Shown: positions 1-14,099, numbered from the stretch's first letter. The stretch: DNA of 64,000 bases from Gyrodactylus bullatarudis (GCA_012064415.1 SSNU01000272.1:248001-312000); one strand, 5' to 3'. Notes: generated by a model from the letters alone, not told the origin. A program made the numbers and translations.

Positions 1-299
1 TGTTCTCTATGTAGAAATTCTCTATATTAAAGATAAATGAATTTTGAAAGTAGAATATAACATTTAGGTCCTAACTTTTAGGATCAGTTGAGGATCCATC
101 TGAAAATTATAATCCTATTAATTCAAATATGCATTGAGTCAAAACTTTTGGCTTCATTGGAGTCACACTAATAAGATTTGGTTCAGGAACTGAACTTCAT
201 GTTTCTCTATTTTATTAGACACTTTAAAGGCCAGTTTCCAATGGAATTTATTATTAATTTCCTTATGAAATAGACAAACTCTATTAGACATAATTACTT

Positions 300-2480
300 A
301 GATAGAGTCTGAGCATTTCATTGATGAAGTTTGATAGAGAAAATTTATCTCAATTTCTTTCATTTGAGGCAACCTACCCAGATCTCATCCTCATTACTGA
401 AACCTGGCTATCTTCTTTCATCAAGTCTGATGATAATAATATCCAGAACTATAATGTTCTCAGGTCTGACCGGACCTTCTCAAAGGGAGGTGGAGTTCTT
501 GCCTATGTATCTAATAAGTTCACAACTGACATTCTTTCCGATTGCGCTGAAATGCTTGCCTTCAATCTATCCCCAATTTCCTCACCGACAACTAACGAGA
601 TATCTGTCATACTTATTTATAACCCTCATCCAGTAAACTTAAATTCCGAGGTCTTAACAATAAATAATATCCAATAATTCTCAAGAAAACTCAAAGAACA
701 CGTTATTCTCTGTGGAGATTTTAATAAACCAAAGTACACTCCTAATATGATCGATTATGCCTCGTCTATTTCGGATTTGGCTCCTTTCTCAACCTGATCC
801 AAAAGACTGATCGTTCCACCAGAGAATCCCCAGCCGCATACCTTGATCTTTTGTTTACTAATCTCCCAATACTGACCTTTTCCACTTTCTTATCCTTAGG
901 TCTGCCAGAATATCAAAAAACTCCATTAGTGCTACTCCTTCAGTATCTCAAAACTTATTCGAAAGCTCCATCAGGCACGACCTTGAAACTCATCCCTCAA
1001 ATACCTAGCAAATAAATCCCAGAAAAACTCTCTTCCTACCTCGACCTCAGCTGAATCACTCAATGCCTTTTTTAAATCGGTCTTCTCGACGGATTCCTCT
1101 ATCACTATCTTTCCAACTCAAACAGCATCTCCTCCTACAGTAACCAGAGAACTCATTACTGATCTCCTCCTAGACTCAAAATCAAAGAAAAGGAAAGATA
1201 TCTTTCATAACTCTAATGAACTACTGCTCTCTCTACCTGACTCCATTGCTGCTTTCTTATCCTCCGCCCTTTCTAACAATTTTATCCCCAACGAATGGAT
1301 GAAAACAAAAATCACTCCCATTTCTAAGAAATTCAAACCTGAAGTAGACTCAGATTTCAGGCCCATCTCTAATCTCTGCATATTCCTTGGTCTAGTTGAT
1401 GGCATCTGCAATCATCTCATCAGCCCACTTATTGACATAGAAAGCCTAGATCCTTCCTAACATGGTTTCCTAAAAGGACGCAGTACCTCCACCAGTCTGT
1501 TATCCTTCTTCAACAAAGCCGATCACTTAAACTACAGACGGATCCCCTGCTTAGTCATCTTCTTAGATATCGCCAAAGCCTTCGATAAGCTGCCTTTTAA
1601 AACAATCCAAAATGCCTTGATTGATTGCCACGTCGATCCCTCTGTTATTAACTGGATTACTAAATTCCAACAACAAGGTCACAGGAGGTCCATTCTGATG
1701 GACAGAATCTGTCCGACAGATCTCATCCCCAGCCTCAATAACCTCGGGAATCTCACAAGGTTCAATTATTGGCCCTCTTTAATACTTAACCTAGTTTTTT
1801 CGTCATCCTCTTCCTGCATCCACTATTATAAATATGCAGATGACCTTAGAATACTAATCCCCAACTACTCGAACGATAAAATTCGAAAAGAACTGATTCA
1901 TATAAATAATTCCCTTGTTGAAATTGGACTAAAAATCAACCAACTCAAGACTAAAATCATGATCCTTAACCCAGTCTCTACTCAATCTCTACTTGATATT
2001 GACCCCGAATTCTCCCACTTTATTGTGCTTAAAATCAAAGATCTTGGTTTATTCCACGATCACAAGCTCTCAATAAAACCTCACATCAATGACCTTATCA
2101 AAACTCTCAGATACTCAACGTATCTTATCACGAAATTTATCACCTGCCCCTAGCTTAAACCAAGAAGATTGAAAAAATCCAATTCAAGTTCCTTAGGTCC
2201 TGTTACGGACCTCTCAGTTACAGAGCAGTCCTAGACCTTTCATCCCTTTATCCCATCTAGCTTAGAAGAATTGCTGCATCAACAATTTTCTTCAACAATT
2301 ATAAAAATGAGGAAAATACTCCAGCATACATGACCCGTAACAATCGATGTTTTTCAATTCTACTCAGGAACATTCTAACATTACAAACCAGGTTCCAAAT
2401 TGAATTATTGGAATATTCCATCTTCCAACATTAAATCCTCATGTGATTTCCTATCCAAAATGATTCCCTCTAACCATTTT
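300..2480 (+). mobile_element. Decayed non-LTR (LINE) retrotransposon
   Basis: Two domains of a LINE polyprotein can be read in broken frames. At 321-677 there is an apurinic-type endonuclease N-terminus with the ITETWL motif and a downstream SDR..GGGV block. From about 1290 to 2150 there is reverse transcriptase: FRPISNL, an FLDIAKAFDKL motif A near 1560-1590, and the YADDLRI active-site box near 1835. The region after motif A is scrambled by small indels, and there are in-frame stops (for example at 1457), so no intact ORF remains. The endonuclease-RT order suggests a Jockey/CR1-like clade. It is a dead copy; the ends are not resolved. Confidence 0.85.
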
Positions 2481-3095
2481 CAAACTTTTTTTCATGAAAT
2501 CAGATTATTATGTATATTTTCATAGTATGTATAAACTTTTTAAATATAAATTTCTATTCCAAAGAAATCATTTATTAAATTTATAAATTATTTTATCGTA
2601 ACTACTTTAAAGTAAACTTGTAAAATAGATTTAGGATAAATAATTTGAAAAAATTTGTTTTATTCAAAATGAATATCACTGCAATTTGATAACAACAGTT
2701 TAATGACAATTAAGTGTTGCTATTTTTTATTAAGGATTTTTGAATGTATTGGACGCTGCACGACGCTGGACGTTACAGATACCAGTCGTAAAAATAGCTC
2801 AAAATCGTCATAGCATACATTGATTAAAATTTTTCAGGATTTATTCGGGGCTAATATTTTTAGAAATCTAATAATTAGAATCTAATTTGCGAAATTTTAA
2901 TTTTTGTCTTGAAATTTTTCTTTTGAAATTTTAAATAATTTCTAATTTTTAAACAACTCATTTCTAAAACTTCAAATTGAGAAGAAAATTTTTGGCATCC
3001 AATTCAAATTTATTATTTTAAGCTTAGTAATCACAGAGCTTGGTAGGTTTTTGAATTTTCTTATTTAACTGTCCTCTCATTATTTTCATGAAGAA

Positions 3096-3762
3096 ATGGA
3101 AGAGAAAAATCAGCAGACTTCAATGAATAATCTATGTCCTAAACAGTGTGGATTTTATGGTTCTCAGGCTCATCATGGACTGTGTTCCTTGTGTAATAAA
3201 AAACTAAAAGAAAAATCTTCATTGGCTTCATCAGAAAAATGCCTCGATGAAATCAATTCTCTCAAAAGTTAGTTCTAAATTCACTCTTTTCAACTTCCGT
3301 TTCCCAACTACTCTCTTTATTTAACTCCTCCTTTATAAATTTAGTTTCAGACTCAAAAGCCTTGGAGCAAAGAGGTGAAAACAAAAGCTCAGAAAAGGAT
3401 AAGCCATGTGATATTGTTCCTCCCGTCTCAGATAATGACTCAGTTCCTCAGAAGAATGAAGTCAAAACAGAAAAGTGTGATCCCAGTGAAAACAAACCGA
3501 GTACGTTGAACATATTTTCAATTGGTTATCATAAAAAAATATTCGATTATGTAATATAGAAAAGCCAACAAGAAATGCTTGTGCTACTTGTAATGTAAAA
3601 CTCGGATTATTCCCAATTACCTGTCATTGTTCACAGATGTTTTGTCCGGCACATCTCCCTTCAAATATGCATAATTGCCAATTTGATTTTCATAAGAAAG
3701 GCCAAGAAGATGCACTCAAGGCACTTCCTAAGATTGTTTCAGACAAAGTTGCAAAGATTTGA
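3096..3762 (+). CDS. A20/AN1 zinc-finger protein (ZFAND5/6-like)
   Basis: Three exons, 3096-3267, 3351-3500 and 3560-3762, join in phase into 174 aa. Residues about 13-32 form an A20 zinc finger with C-x3-C-x11-C-x2-C spacing (CPKQC...GLCSLC). The middle is a charged, lysine/glutamate-rich linker. The C-terminal third is an AN1 zinc finger (CATC, CHC, FCPAH, HNC). The ending GQEDALKALPKIVSDKVAKI resembles the usual ZFAND5/6 tail (KxNPxVxxxKLxKI). Family members bind ubiquitin through A20 and take part in proteasome regulation and stress responses. The start is the first ATG giving the complete A20 finger. The introns are 83 and 59 bp. The second acceptor (ATATAG) and the A|AA phase were chosen because they restore the AN1 finger. 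Confidence 0.88.
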
Positions 3763-5387
3763 ATCTACACAGCACTTGTGTCATGCACAAGCATTGTAGA
3801 AAAGTAAACTAAAAAATTGAGAGATATTAAAATTGACCAAGTGACTAAAAACCCAAGAATAATTAATTACCATAATTATTCATACGATAAACCATTATTT
3901 AATAAATTGAGAAAGTTTTTCTCCCTTAAAAGCAACAAAAAAAACAACAAATAATTGTATAGATTTAACACTATTCTCATGTTTACCATCATAATCTACT
4001 GCTTCTGTAGAGAGTGTATAACCTTTCATATTTCAATTAATAATTATTATTTTTGTCAATTTCTCCATGGAAATGTTCTAGATTGATAGCTGTATTCGTA
4101 AGAGACTAGAGAGATCTGCCCAAAATTGTACCCTCTTTCTCTCTCTCGACAACAAGGACTAATACTTTTATACATGAAACTTTGTGTCTGAGAAAATTAA
4201 TTGATTTGTTTCACTCTGTTTCGGTCTTTCTTCATTCGAATCATTTTTCTTATCCGAATTCCATCAATAAAATACTCATTAATTAAATATTGTAATGCAC
4301 AACACATTATCAATGTTATCTAGATGTAATAAATATTTATCATTAACAATACAATAACTCAATCTTGTTGAATTTCTGCTAAACGTATATTATTGATGTA
4401 AATTTTTCATAATTACCAGAACACAGATTGCACCGATACAAATCGACTTGATAAAAAATAGCAAGTATCGATTTTCCCCATTAGACAAAAAGAGGAGGAT
4501 TAACTTTTACATCTTCGCATTTCCTTATTGTGAAAGTGAAATCTCGCATTTAAATTTCAATTGATCGATCAGAGGAAAGCTCAAACGAATTTGGGCTTTT
4601 CCTCTTAGCCAATAATAGAGAAACTACGCACTTCGTATGCAACCATATTTATCACATGATACAAAATCTTTAAGTTGCATCATTATGTGAGAACGTGATT
4701 TCATTGATGATTTGAATTAAAGGTCTACAAATTCCTTGAATGATTTCATCGACAAATCCGAAATTTCGCGAATTAAAAGTCGATCAAAATTTATTCGTGT
4801 CAATTCTAGAATTAATCTAGCTTAAGTCATTTAGCTTAAAACTTTTAGTCAAAAGAACTAAGCTACATTTATAATCTACATTTTTTTGTTATCGATTCAA
4901 GATTAGAGACAGACCATTTTGTGATTGGATCAGCCTATAGCCAATAGAAATTATTGTCTGATCCTATTCTTTATTTTCACTAGATTACAATCGAGATATT
5001 TCAAATAAATTATTCTTGTGATGAAACAAATTGATTCAGTGATTTTATGATGAAAGAGTCTGTAAATAGACTAAATTCTATTAAATTTGTGAAAGATTTT
5101 CACTGAAAATCTTATTATTGAAATTTCTTTATTTAATCTTGAATTTCAGATTCTAAAAATAATAGTTTGATAACTTTGATTAATTCAGATTGCATTACAA
5201 TTTTTACAGAGTCTCATCAAGTTTCGAAAAAATTTTAGGTATGAGTCAGAATTCTACGCTACGTTAACTAAATTGTTTTTCAAATTTGTACAAATTACAT
5301 TTCTTAAACAATTAACGGATATAAAAGTTAAGATTTAAAAGTTAATGGCATTTTTGTAGCAGTTTTGAAAATTTCTTGTCATACACC
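3763..5387. other. Intergenic, AT-rich, no gene seen
   Basis: About 1.6 kb between the AN1 gene and the REEP5-like gene. It should contain the 3' UTR of the first and promoter of the second; AATAAA occurs near 4265. No coding exon, repeat or RNA gene was recognised. Confidence 0.5.
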
Positions 5388-6235
5388 ATGGATAAGATTC
5401 AACTAGTTCAGCAAAAGATTGATGATGCCCTGAAGCAAAAAAACTTTTTCACAGACTTGCTCGACAAGGCATCAAAAAAGATTGGGGTTCCCAAAAACAC
5501 TATTGCTTATGGCTTAATTGCGTTTCTTGCCCTCTATCTTATCATTGGATATGGAGCCAATATTTTGGCTAACATTATCGGTTTCATTTATCCAGCATAT
5601 GCAAGGTAAATATTTTTGAATTATATCTATCTATTTCAGTATCAAAGCAATTGAAACTAGTCTTGCTGCTGATGACACGAAATGGCTCACTTACTGGGTT
5701 TGCTATGCTGCCTTTGGCATTGTCGAAGTTTTTGCAGATATCATTCTCTTTTGGATTCCTTTCTATTCCTTCTTCAAGTGCATCTTCCTTATCTGGCTCA
5801 TGGCTCCCATAGAAAAGAATGGTTCAGTATTTATGTACTACAATATCATCAGACCATATATTTTGAAATATGAATCTGACATTGACAGTACTGTGAATAT
5901 GATGAAAGATAAAACTGGCGAGATGGTCAACAATGGTAAGAATTTACAATTTAAATCTTTTGTAATTTTATTTAATTAAGCTTGCTTTAAAAATTAGACA
6001 ACCTAAATTAGCATTTAAAATTTAATTTTGAAGATAATATAATGATTAATATAATTTGATAATTTTTCCCAAAATTATAGTCCTGGATAAGTTGTATTTG
6101 CCAACCATAAATTTTAATGAAAATGCAAAAGAATCCAATTGATTATGTTTAATTTTTCATTCCTTCTTTTATTCTCTTGCAGCAAAGTCTGGAATTGCAA
6201 AAAATGTTGTCAATAATTTCACCAAGAATGATTAG
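5388..6235 (+). CDS. REEP5/DP1/Yop1-family ER-shaping protein
   Basis: Exons 5388-5605, 5640-5935 and 6183-6235 give 188 aa, close to the family's usual length. The TB2/DP1/HVA22 domain is plain: an amphipathic N-terminus, a hydrophobic pair (AYGLIAFLALYLIIGYGANI), the IGFIYPAYASIKAIE signature, the TKWLTYWVCYAAFGIVE block, and a second hydrophobic hairpin ending WLMAPIEKNGS. REEP5/Yop1 proteins insert hairpins into ER membrane and stabilise tubule curvature together with reticulons. The start is the ATG at 5388 in the context ACACCATGG; the codon frame upstream has no better methionine. Intron 1 is only 34 bp, intron 2 is 247 bp. AATAAA at about 6366 fits the 3' end. Confidence 0.93.
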
Positions 6236-8249
6236 TATTCTATTTTATTCACTCTTCGTATACCTTTTATTAATTATGCATTATCAAATAACAACAGTTA
6301 TGTGAATAATCATAGACCACCTATTTTTTATTTTTATCCCCTCATCATCGTTAATATCATCATGATAATAAATTTATTACCTTAGTTTAATTATTATGTT
6401 TGTACCAACTCTCGACAAGACAAACATCCAAGACCACAACAAACCTTTTAGACAAAAGCTTCTTCATTTTTTACAATGTTTAATTGTTAATTATTTTCCT
6501 TGAATATATGAATGCTTTTAATAATATCAAAGATATTTCTTTTCGATTCCTGTGTTTACAAATACTATAGTAGTAATTCCGTTGTAACTGCTCATAACTA
6601 ACAAACCTACAAAAGCATTGAAGATTATTTTCTCTTTTGAAATTTTATTGACACTAGAATGAAAACGAAAACTATTGAATTATATAGTGACTTTAGAATA
6701 ATGTTATTCATTCAAGTACACATTTTTGTTTTTTATTTCAATGAATTTCACTAGTACAGAATTTTTTTCCAATAAATTTTGTACTTCAAATTTATACATA
6801 ATATGTATCACAAACTTGGGAAATCTTCTTTCTCAATACAATTCAAGGGATCTTCATGCATGGTAGTTATTATTTTTCATTATTCTTAAATAATGATTCA
6901 AAATATCATAATATTTTAAAACTTGTATTGTATTTTGAAGGGATTATAGGTAATCTTGATAATCATTAGATAGACTTTATATTCCTGTAGGACTTCAAAA
7001 AAAGTATACATTTTAATAAATCAATAAACTTAAAGGGTAAAGTAAATGTAGTGGGCTATCTTGTATACACTTTTGGAATGTCAAGATACAACTACTTCTA
7101 GGCATTTACCATGAAATTCATGGCATGAATAATGTCACAAGTATATTTCAAGATATCAGATTAGTTATCCAAATAAATGTTTCATGAAAATTGGTTTCTC
7201 CTCTTTCCGTTGATTTTACAAAAGCACCCAAAAGAAATCCGCTTTTGGATAGATTATTTTTCTCTTTGACACACTACACTTATCTCATTCTTTCATTATT
7301 ATTCAATATAATATATGTATGCCTTTTTAAAGCTACTCTGAAAATAGTCTTCACCTCGAGGTTGAAGTAGACACAAGATTTATTTGCGAGCCAATAAGAA
7401 TCCCCCGAAATCTTTCATATTTGTAATCTGATGATCATCTGTGAGTTTCCAACATTTTTCTAAATCTCTGCATTTCTAAAATTAGTTCATGATTTCTCGA
7501 TGGAATTCTCCTGTGAATTTTTTTATCTTCAATTCAACCAGGTTTACTGAATCAATAGACCCGAGAGAACTGACACTAGTAAATAAATGATCCTAAATTA
7601 GGATTCCTAATCCCAGAGACAAGAATTAATATTCTGAGTTATCATCATGAAATACACCTTGAACTACAAATCATTAGCTATAGAATAAAATTTGTAAATT
7701 CAGCAATAAAACTATCCTTAGAAAAAACTAGAAGAGGTTCATGAACAATTTTTTCGTACCTCGATAAAATTCATTTGAGAAATCACAGTCGAAAACTTGT
7801 TATTGCTTGGGGAAAAAATAAAACGAAAATTTTTTTTACTCCATCACTTGAGCAATGGCAAATTTGAAATGAAAAGGTTGTGCGAAAACAAAAATTCTGA
7901 AAGCAAATTTTTATTTAGCACAATGTTTGATAACAAAGTCTGAGCAAGATATAGAATAAGCGTAGAATACACCATTTTAAAAATCTCATAAAGCTTTATT
8001 CAATTCAATCTGATGAAGAACAACATGTTCTATAGGATTAAAAATGAAAATAGGCATAATTTGAATAGTGCAACTCCCTTTTATTGATTGTATTTCAATT
8101 CATTTTTACCTTATCCTAAACGTATTGATGATTTTTAAATATCATACTATGCAATACGATCTGTAAACTTTGAAATCGTATTCTTCAACTACTATTACTG
8201 TATGCTAACATAAATTGTAAAGAAATCAATCATCATTTGAATTGTAAAG
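6236..8249. other. Intergenic, no gene seen
   Basis: AT-rich non-coding DNA after the REEP5-like gene. Nothing was recognised apart from short homopolymers. Confidence 0.5.
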
Positions 8250-8518
8250 CTAATTGATATGAAGTTGGGAATCTATGATTTTTACGAAAACCTCGAATTT
8301 TTCATCAAAATCGATTTTAGCAGTGCTAAATTAGCACCAAATCGAAATTTGAAAAATGACCATATTTTTCATAAAAAAGTTTTTTTTCAGAATTTTCTTT
8401 TTCAAATCGTAAAAATGGACAACATGGGTAGGATTCCAAAAAAATCTTCAACATATTCGAATTTTTCGGGAAAAAATCGAGGTTTTTGTAAAAATAATAG
8501 ATTCCCAACTTCATATCA
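8250..8518. mobile_element. Foldback MITE, family with GAAGTTGGGAATC termini
   Basis: The two ends are inverted copies (left GATATGAAGTTGGGAATCTA, right the complement ending in TTCATATC) and the complementarity runs inward through the GATTTTTAC and AAAATCGA stretches. The same terminal sequence recurs at 17.4, 29.6, 30.3, 31.1, 31.8, 34.9, 37.2, 60.0 and 63.5 kb, which shows a dispersed family. There is no coding capacity; the 93-codon ORFs on both strands are by-products of the palindrome. Confidence 0.8.
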
Positions 8519-11500
8519 GCCAACTTTAATTTCCTTGTAGACATCATTATAAATGGCTTTGGTTCTAGGTCCTTATTAAGTTTAAAATGATCATTAATCA
8601 GATTCAATGTTTGAGTATTAATAGATTTTAGGGGGAGAGGTAAGGTCAGGCATATTAAGTGCTGATCTGTAGCTTTAAGAGCCTAGAAAGCATGATGGAA
8701 ACTGATCAAAACTGATGATTTTATATATTGTACTGGTGAAACAGGATAAAAATGCAAAAATTTTTTCATCTTTTTCATGTTCTCTAGAAAAACACACAAA
8801 AAGCCATTTGCATGGTTAAAAAAAAATTTTTATCTCACACATATGAATGAATTCACCGTGAAATCACCACCAGTTATGTTCACGATTGTATGAGCATAAC
8901 CTTCATTGTACACTCTGGATCTTGTATTATTTATTTTTAAGCAAAAGTCTTCTTGAATAATCCATGAATAAAAGATGATGGATGAAATTTTAAAATACAT
9001 TTATTACTAAAATTCTTATCAGATTATAATAATTCAATTTGTCCCAATAGAACCTCGCCATATTCCTATTGATTCAATAACCAACAAACTAAAATCGACC
9101 AATCGAAGGGCTCAAATTTATATATAGGGGAAAATATAATGTCAATCACTTTTTTGGAGTACAACTTTTCTTAAAAAATTATCGAAACTGAATAATTCAC
9201 TCGGTCTTTGGTAATAAAAAGACAAGTTGAATTGTGCTAAAAGTTTTGCTGCAAACTCTTGAGATGAGATATCTAGAAAAAAAATTCAAATTCCACCGCG
9301 CCTCTGCAAAATTGATTTATTCTACTGACAGTCACTTTTCAAGTTCAGTATATCTCAAAAGATACATTTGTGTCCTAATCTAGAAATATTCTCACAAAGT
9401 TTTAGTAATTCTGAAATAAATATTCAAGCTTATCATATATTATAATATTCACTGAATATCCTGAGTGTGAATAGGAAGAAAAGTGATGCTCTCATATATT
9501 TTTTCTAACCTTCCTCATGAGTTCAGATTCTGAGCTTTAGAAACAAATAAAAATTATTCTAAAATGTTTATAATCATTAATCAGATCTCAAAGTCTAAAA
9601 TATGACTGTATTTATGAAATGGTTGTACTCTTAAATACTTCAAAAGTAATTTCTATTGCAGAAAAGTTTATCTTTTACAATTCTCTCAAGCCTCAAGAAT
9701 TATTAAAATTATAAGGTTATTAGTAATCTTCTCTTTTTTTCGGATAGATCAACTTCTTCAAAGGACTTGATGATACAACATCTTTTCTGAACCTACTGTA
9801 TATACATTTTTAGATAGATATTATACATTTCATACGAGAAGGTTACGCCTTCTTTTCATTTAATTTTTACAGGTAGTATTACCCCTAATAGATCATATTT
9901 TGATTTCATCCAAGAATATGACAAAACAAGACTTTAGCACACTTATTGGTTAATTCAGTAAAATAATGCAGTGGAAATCAATTAAAAATTACAAACGGAT
10001 CAGAACCCTGGCATTTGGCACTTTCGTTTTCATGTCATCGATGTTTAAAAGTCCTTAGACTTGTTTTCATTTGGATAAATTACTGTAAAATAAGAAGGAG
10101 AAAATGTTGGAATGAAAGTCTTTGTAAAATAGTTTGGCTAGTTTCAGCGAATAGCATTTTGTATTTAGATCAAACTTCTTTGTTCTACAATACATTGTAC
10201 TATACTCCTTTATAGTATTGGTCTATGCAAGAACAATACTTTTCTTCCATTCTGATTGACACGTCATAAAGCAAGTATAATTCTTAAATTACTACAGTAT
10301 AACCGTTAAAGTATCCCTTGAAATTGGTCTGATAATTACAATTACATGAATTGCAAAATGATCAGATCAGAGCTTAGCATAACATTTTATGAGTCATAAC
10401 TTGAACTACTTCTTTCTATTACTATTTGAAGTTGGATGAATTTGATGAAACTTTGAATAATACTCTCACTGTTCTACGTGAGTTTATTTAATCTTTGAAA
10501 CTTTAGAATTTTCATTGATCTATGTGAAACCATATTTGGTTGCACTATTGATACAATTACAATCTAATGGAAACAACAGATATCATGTATTGTGTAAATC
10601 CATCTACCAGTATTCATGTACAAGTTTATATTCTTATTCAAATAATAAGAATGGATCTGAATTTTCAGACATATACATAACATACACAGCTTCACCAAAA
10701 GGTTTTATCTCCCAAAGAGTAGTCAAGAGTACACGAATTCATCAGGTCTATATGATCCAGTATAAAAACGGTTAAATTTTTTTATAATTATCAAAGGAAG
10801 TTTCGAAATGTCATTGTATTTGAATTTAGGCCAAAGAGACAAAAAGATTAATTAAATCAAATTCATGATGCAATTGTAATTTATTTTTGTTTATTTTATT
10901 TTAAATGTTTATTAAAAATCAATTATACATTCCGACTTTATAATTTATAATTTTCATATTAACAAACTACTTATAAGTAAATGACAAAAAATAAATGAAT
11001 TTAAGAGAGAAATACATACTAACATTTGAATGACATTCATGCAAGTTAAAAATTTCCATGATTATATCCAAGTGATTTAACTTTGAGTGATACCTAGTTA
11101 AACTTAAATCTGATTTCTTATTAGCTCTTGAATAGAATCTCGGGCTAGTTCTAAGTTTGGAATTTGACATTTTTACATCTTGCATTTATCTTTCCTTGAC
11201 TTTTAAGTTATATAAAGTAGACCTTTCAATGAATGAAAATCAACATGAAATCCCTATACGAAATCCCTTCTCTGTTTGTTAATGTTTTATGCATAAAATC
11301 TTTTATTTCTAGGAATTTGATCGACCCGAGGATGATAGATTTGTGTGAGAAAAAGATTTTTTCTGTTTGCTCCTTTTCTGCCAAATCTTTTAAAAGATCT
11401 AGCAGGGTTTTGACTTATCTACAATTCTAATAAAAATAATTTCCATGGCTGTCTGTGAATACACTCGACTTAAAAATAAAATCATAAATTTGACCCTGTC

Positions 11501-11982
11501 GGTTACAGTAAGGAAGTAACCAGTTTTTTTTGATTTCTTAAAAAGAGATGAATTGATCTGAATAATATCTCAAATGAAAGAGTATTTAAAATAAGACACA
11601 CTAGATATCCAAAAACAGTATACTTCAATGCATTTTAAATAAACTTCTTATGTCTAAATGAATAAATGCTATTTAGACCGTACCTATCCACAATAAAAAT
11701 ATATTATCAAAGATTTGATCGTGTATTTCGCACTCCTCGCTCCAGAATCAAAAGTTCACTTAGTTTTGGAACCGACTGCATTCATGATTTTCTTTTTTTA
11801 TAAGCTATCGTGAAATTTGTTTTATCATATTCCTGCAGTATTGGTTTTTTGCGCGAAAAATCTATGGTGGCAAAACTAATTTCTATAGTAACACCAAGAC
11901 ATAATTTTGATAATAGTTTAAGCATTTTAATAAAATATTCTATCATAATTCACTTGACCAGAGAGATATTTAAATTTCATCT
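8519..11982. other. Long non-coding stretch, no gene seen
   Basis: About 3.5 kb with only short AT-rich ORFs (60-86 codons) lacking family resemblance or convincing splice sites. I see no repeats with clear ends. Confidence 0.45.
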
Positions 11983-13276
11983 ACACTTGTGCACCAGTTT
12001 TCGTGCTTGAGAATTTGCACACCCCATTTTCCATGTCTTTCAAAACTAAAATTAATCATCAACCTACTAAGAAGTAGGACAAGTATACGAAAAAATAATT
12101 TTTTGGTCAAAATTTTCATTTTTTCTGATTTTGATCTCAATTTTTAGGGAATTTTTTTCTGGTCAGATCAGTACCCCCGCAAGCTAGTAAATTATTCATT
12201 AAACTCGAATAAGATTCCAAATTAAAATGAGGTTTTCATGAAAAAGAATGCGTGACCCTCTAAATTCTTGAACTTGAAAATTGCAACCTTCAATTATAAT
12301 TATTGCTCANNNNNNNNNNNNNNNNNNNNNNNNNNNNNNNNNNNNNNNNNNNNNNNNNNNNNNNNNNNNNNNNNNNNNNNNNNNNNNNNNNNNNNNNNNN
12401 NNNNNNNNNNNNNNNNNNNNNNNNNNNNNNNNNNNNNNNNNNNNNNNNNNNNNNNNNNNNNNNNNNNNNNNNNNNNNNNNNNNNNNNNNNNNNNNNNNNN
12501 NNNNNNNNNNNNNNNNNNNNNNNNNNNNNNNNNNNNNNNNNNNNNNNNNNNNNNNNNNNNNNNNNNNNNNNNNNNNNNNNNNNNNNNNNNNNNNNNNNNN
12601 NNNNNNNNNNNNNNNNNNNNNNNNNNNNNNNNNNNNNNNNNNNNNNNNNNNNNNNNNNNNNNNNNNNNNNNNNNNNNNNNNNNNNNNNNNNNNNNNNNNN
12701 NNNNNNNNNNNNNNNNNNNNNNNNNNNNNNNNNNNNNNNNNNNNNNNNNNNNNNNNNNNNNNNNNNNNNNNNNNNNNNNNNNNNNNNNNNNNNNNNNNNN
12801 NNNNNNNNNNNNNNNNNNNNNNNNNNNNNNNNNNNNNNNNNNNNNNNNNNNNNNNNNNNNNNNNNNNNNNNNNNNNNNNNNNNNNNNNNNNNNNNNNNNN
12901 NNNNNNNNNNNNNNNNNNNNNNNNNNNNNNNNNNNNNNNNGTGAAGCTATGAGCAATAATTATAATTGAAGGTTGCAATTTTCAAGTTCAAGAATTTAGA
13001 GGGTCACGCATTCTTTTTCATGAAAACCTCATTTTAATTTGGAATCTTATTCGAGTTTAATGAATAATTTACTAGCTTGCGGGGGTACTGATCTGACCAG
13101 AAAAAAATTCCCTAAAAATTGAGATCAAAATCAGAAAAAATGAAAATTTTGACCAAAAAATTATTTTTTCGTATACTTGTCCTACTTCTTAGTAGGTTGA
13201 TGATTAATTTTAGTTTTGAAAGACATGGAAAATGGGGTGTGCACATTCTCAGGCACGAAAACTGGTGCACAAGTGT
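11983..13276. mobile_element. Long-TIR element around an assembly gap
   Basis: Arms at 11983-12309 and 12950-13276 are inverted copies of each other, both 327 bp, starting ACACTTGTGCACCAG at the outside and ending TTATAATTATTGCTCA at the inside. Between them lie 631 N (12310-12940). A few mismatches occur in the outer part (for example CTTGAGAATTTG versus CCTGAGAATGTG); the inner parts are identical as far as I can read. This fits a DNA transposon with long terminal inverted repeats whose interior was not assembled, though a fold-back misassembly is possible. No target duplication is obvious. Confidence 0.65.
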
Positions 13277-13752
13277 ACTTCTAGTCTATTGAAATGATTG
13301 TTTTCAAATAAAAATTTTGTTACATTTTAAATTAGTGCTATGATGGTTGCCAAGTAATGAGTGTTAGTTTAAACTAAAAGATAAATCATCCCTACTAGGC
13401 TATATAAATATTGATAATTCTCTCTCAAAAGAATCTATCTACTTACAGTTGATGTGATTTTTACTTGAATTTAGATTTATGATAGAGGATACTTTCTATC
13501 AACCTCCAAGAGGTCACACTATGGGGATTATTCAGAAAGCTTCTACCTACTTGAAAGTAAAAGCAAATTCATGGGAATTGGTTAATTTTAGAGAATATTC
13601 GAGTCTCTTCTATTGTGTAGACTGGAAGTAATCTCAGAAAATGGATAAATCTTTAATCAATATTATTCAAGCCAGCCATATGGGATCAGACATTTCGATT
13701 AGGTTAGAATGCAGTTGTCCTCTCTTATTTTTTCAAGTATACTTTCAAAATA

Positions 13753-14099
13753 GAGTAAATTCCAAAATTAGCGCATATTTTGATTTTTTTCCAAAATTAG
13801 CGCATATATTCAAAATGCCATGAGCTTTATCGAGTTTTAACAAACTACAAGAATTTATTGAATGGAATGTCCGTATAAATATTGGATCCAAATGTGATAT
13901 TGTGATAAAACAAGATCAAGGGGGTAAATAACCTTTTTATTATGAATAATTTTAATTTTGCAATCATTTAACTTTGGAATAAATTTAAAAAATATGCGCT
14001 TAATTTGGAATAAATTTTAAAAATATGCGCTAATTTTGGAATAAAACCTTTTAAATAGATTAATTTTGCAAATATATGCGCTAATTTTGGAATTTACTC
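13753..14099. mobile_element. Complete 347-bp MITE with 9-bp target duplication
   Basis: Perfect terminal inverted repeats of at least 26 bp begin GAGTAAATTCCAAAATTAGC on both ends. The element is flanked on both sides by TTCAAAATA (13744-13752 and 14100-14108), a 9-bp target-site duplication. Inside, the motif CCAAAATTAGCGCATA recurs: two copies near the left end and three in inverted orientation near the right end. A 9-bp duplication points to a Mutator-like origin; 8 bp (hAT) is the alternative if one base matches by chance. No ORF. Confidence 0.87.

Noticed and set aside
8259..8607. Two opposed 93-codon ORFs
   Set aside because: They are mirror products of the MITE palindrome.
12268..12978. 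ORFs of more than 200 codons on both strands
   Set aside because: They consist of untranslated N positions in the assembly gap; only a few real codons lie at each end.
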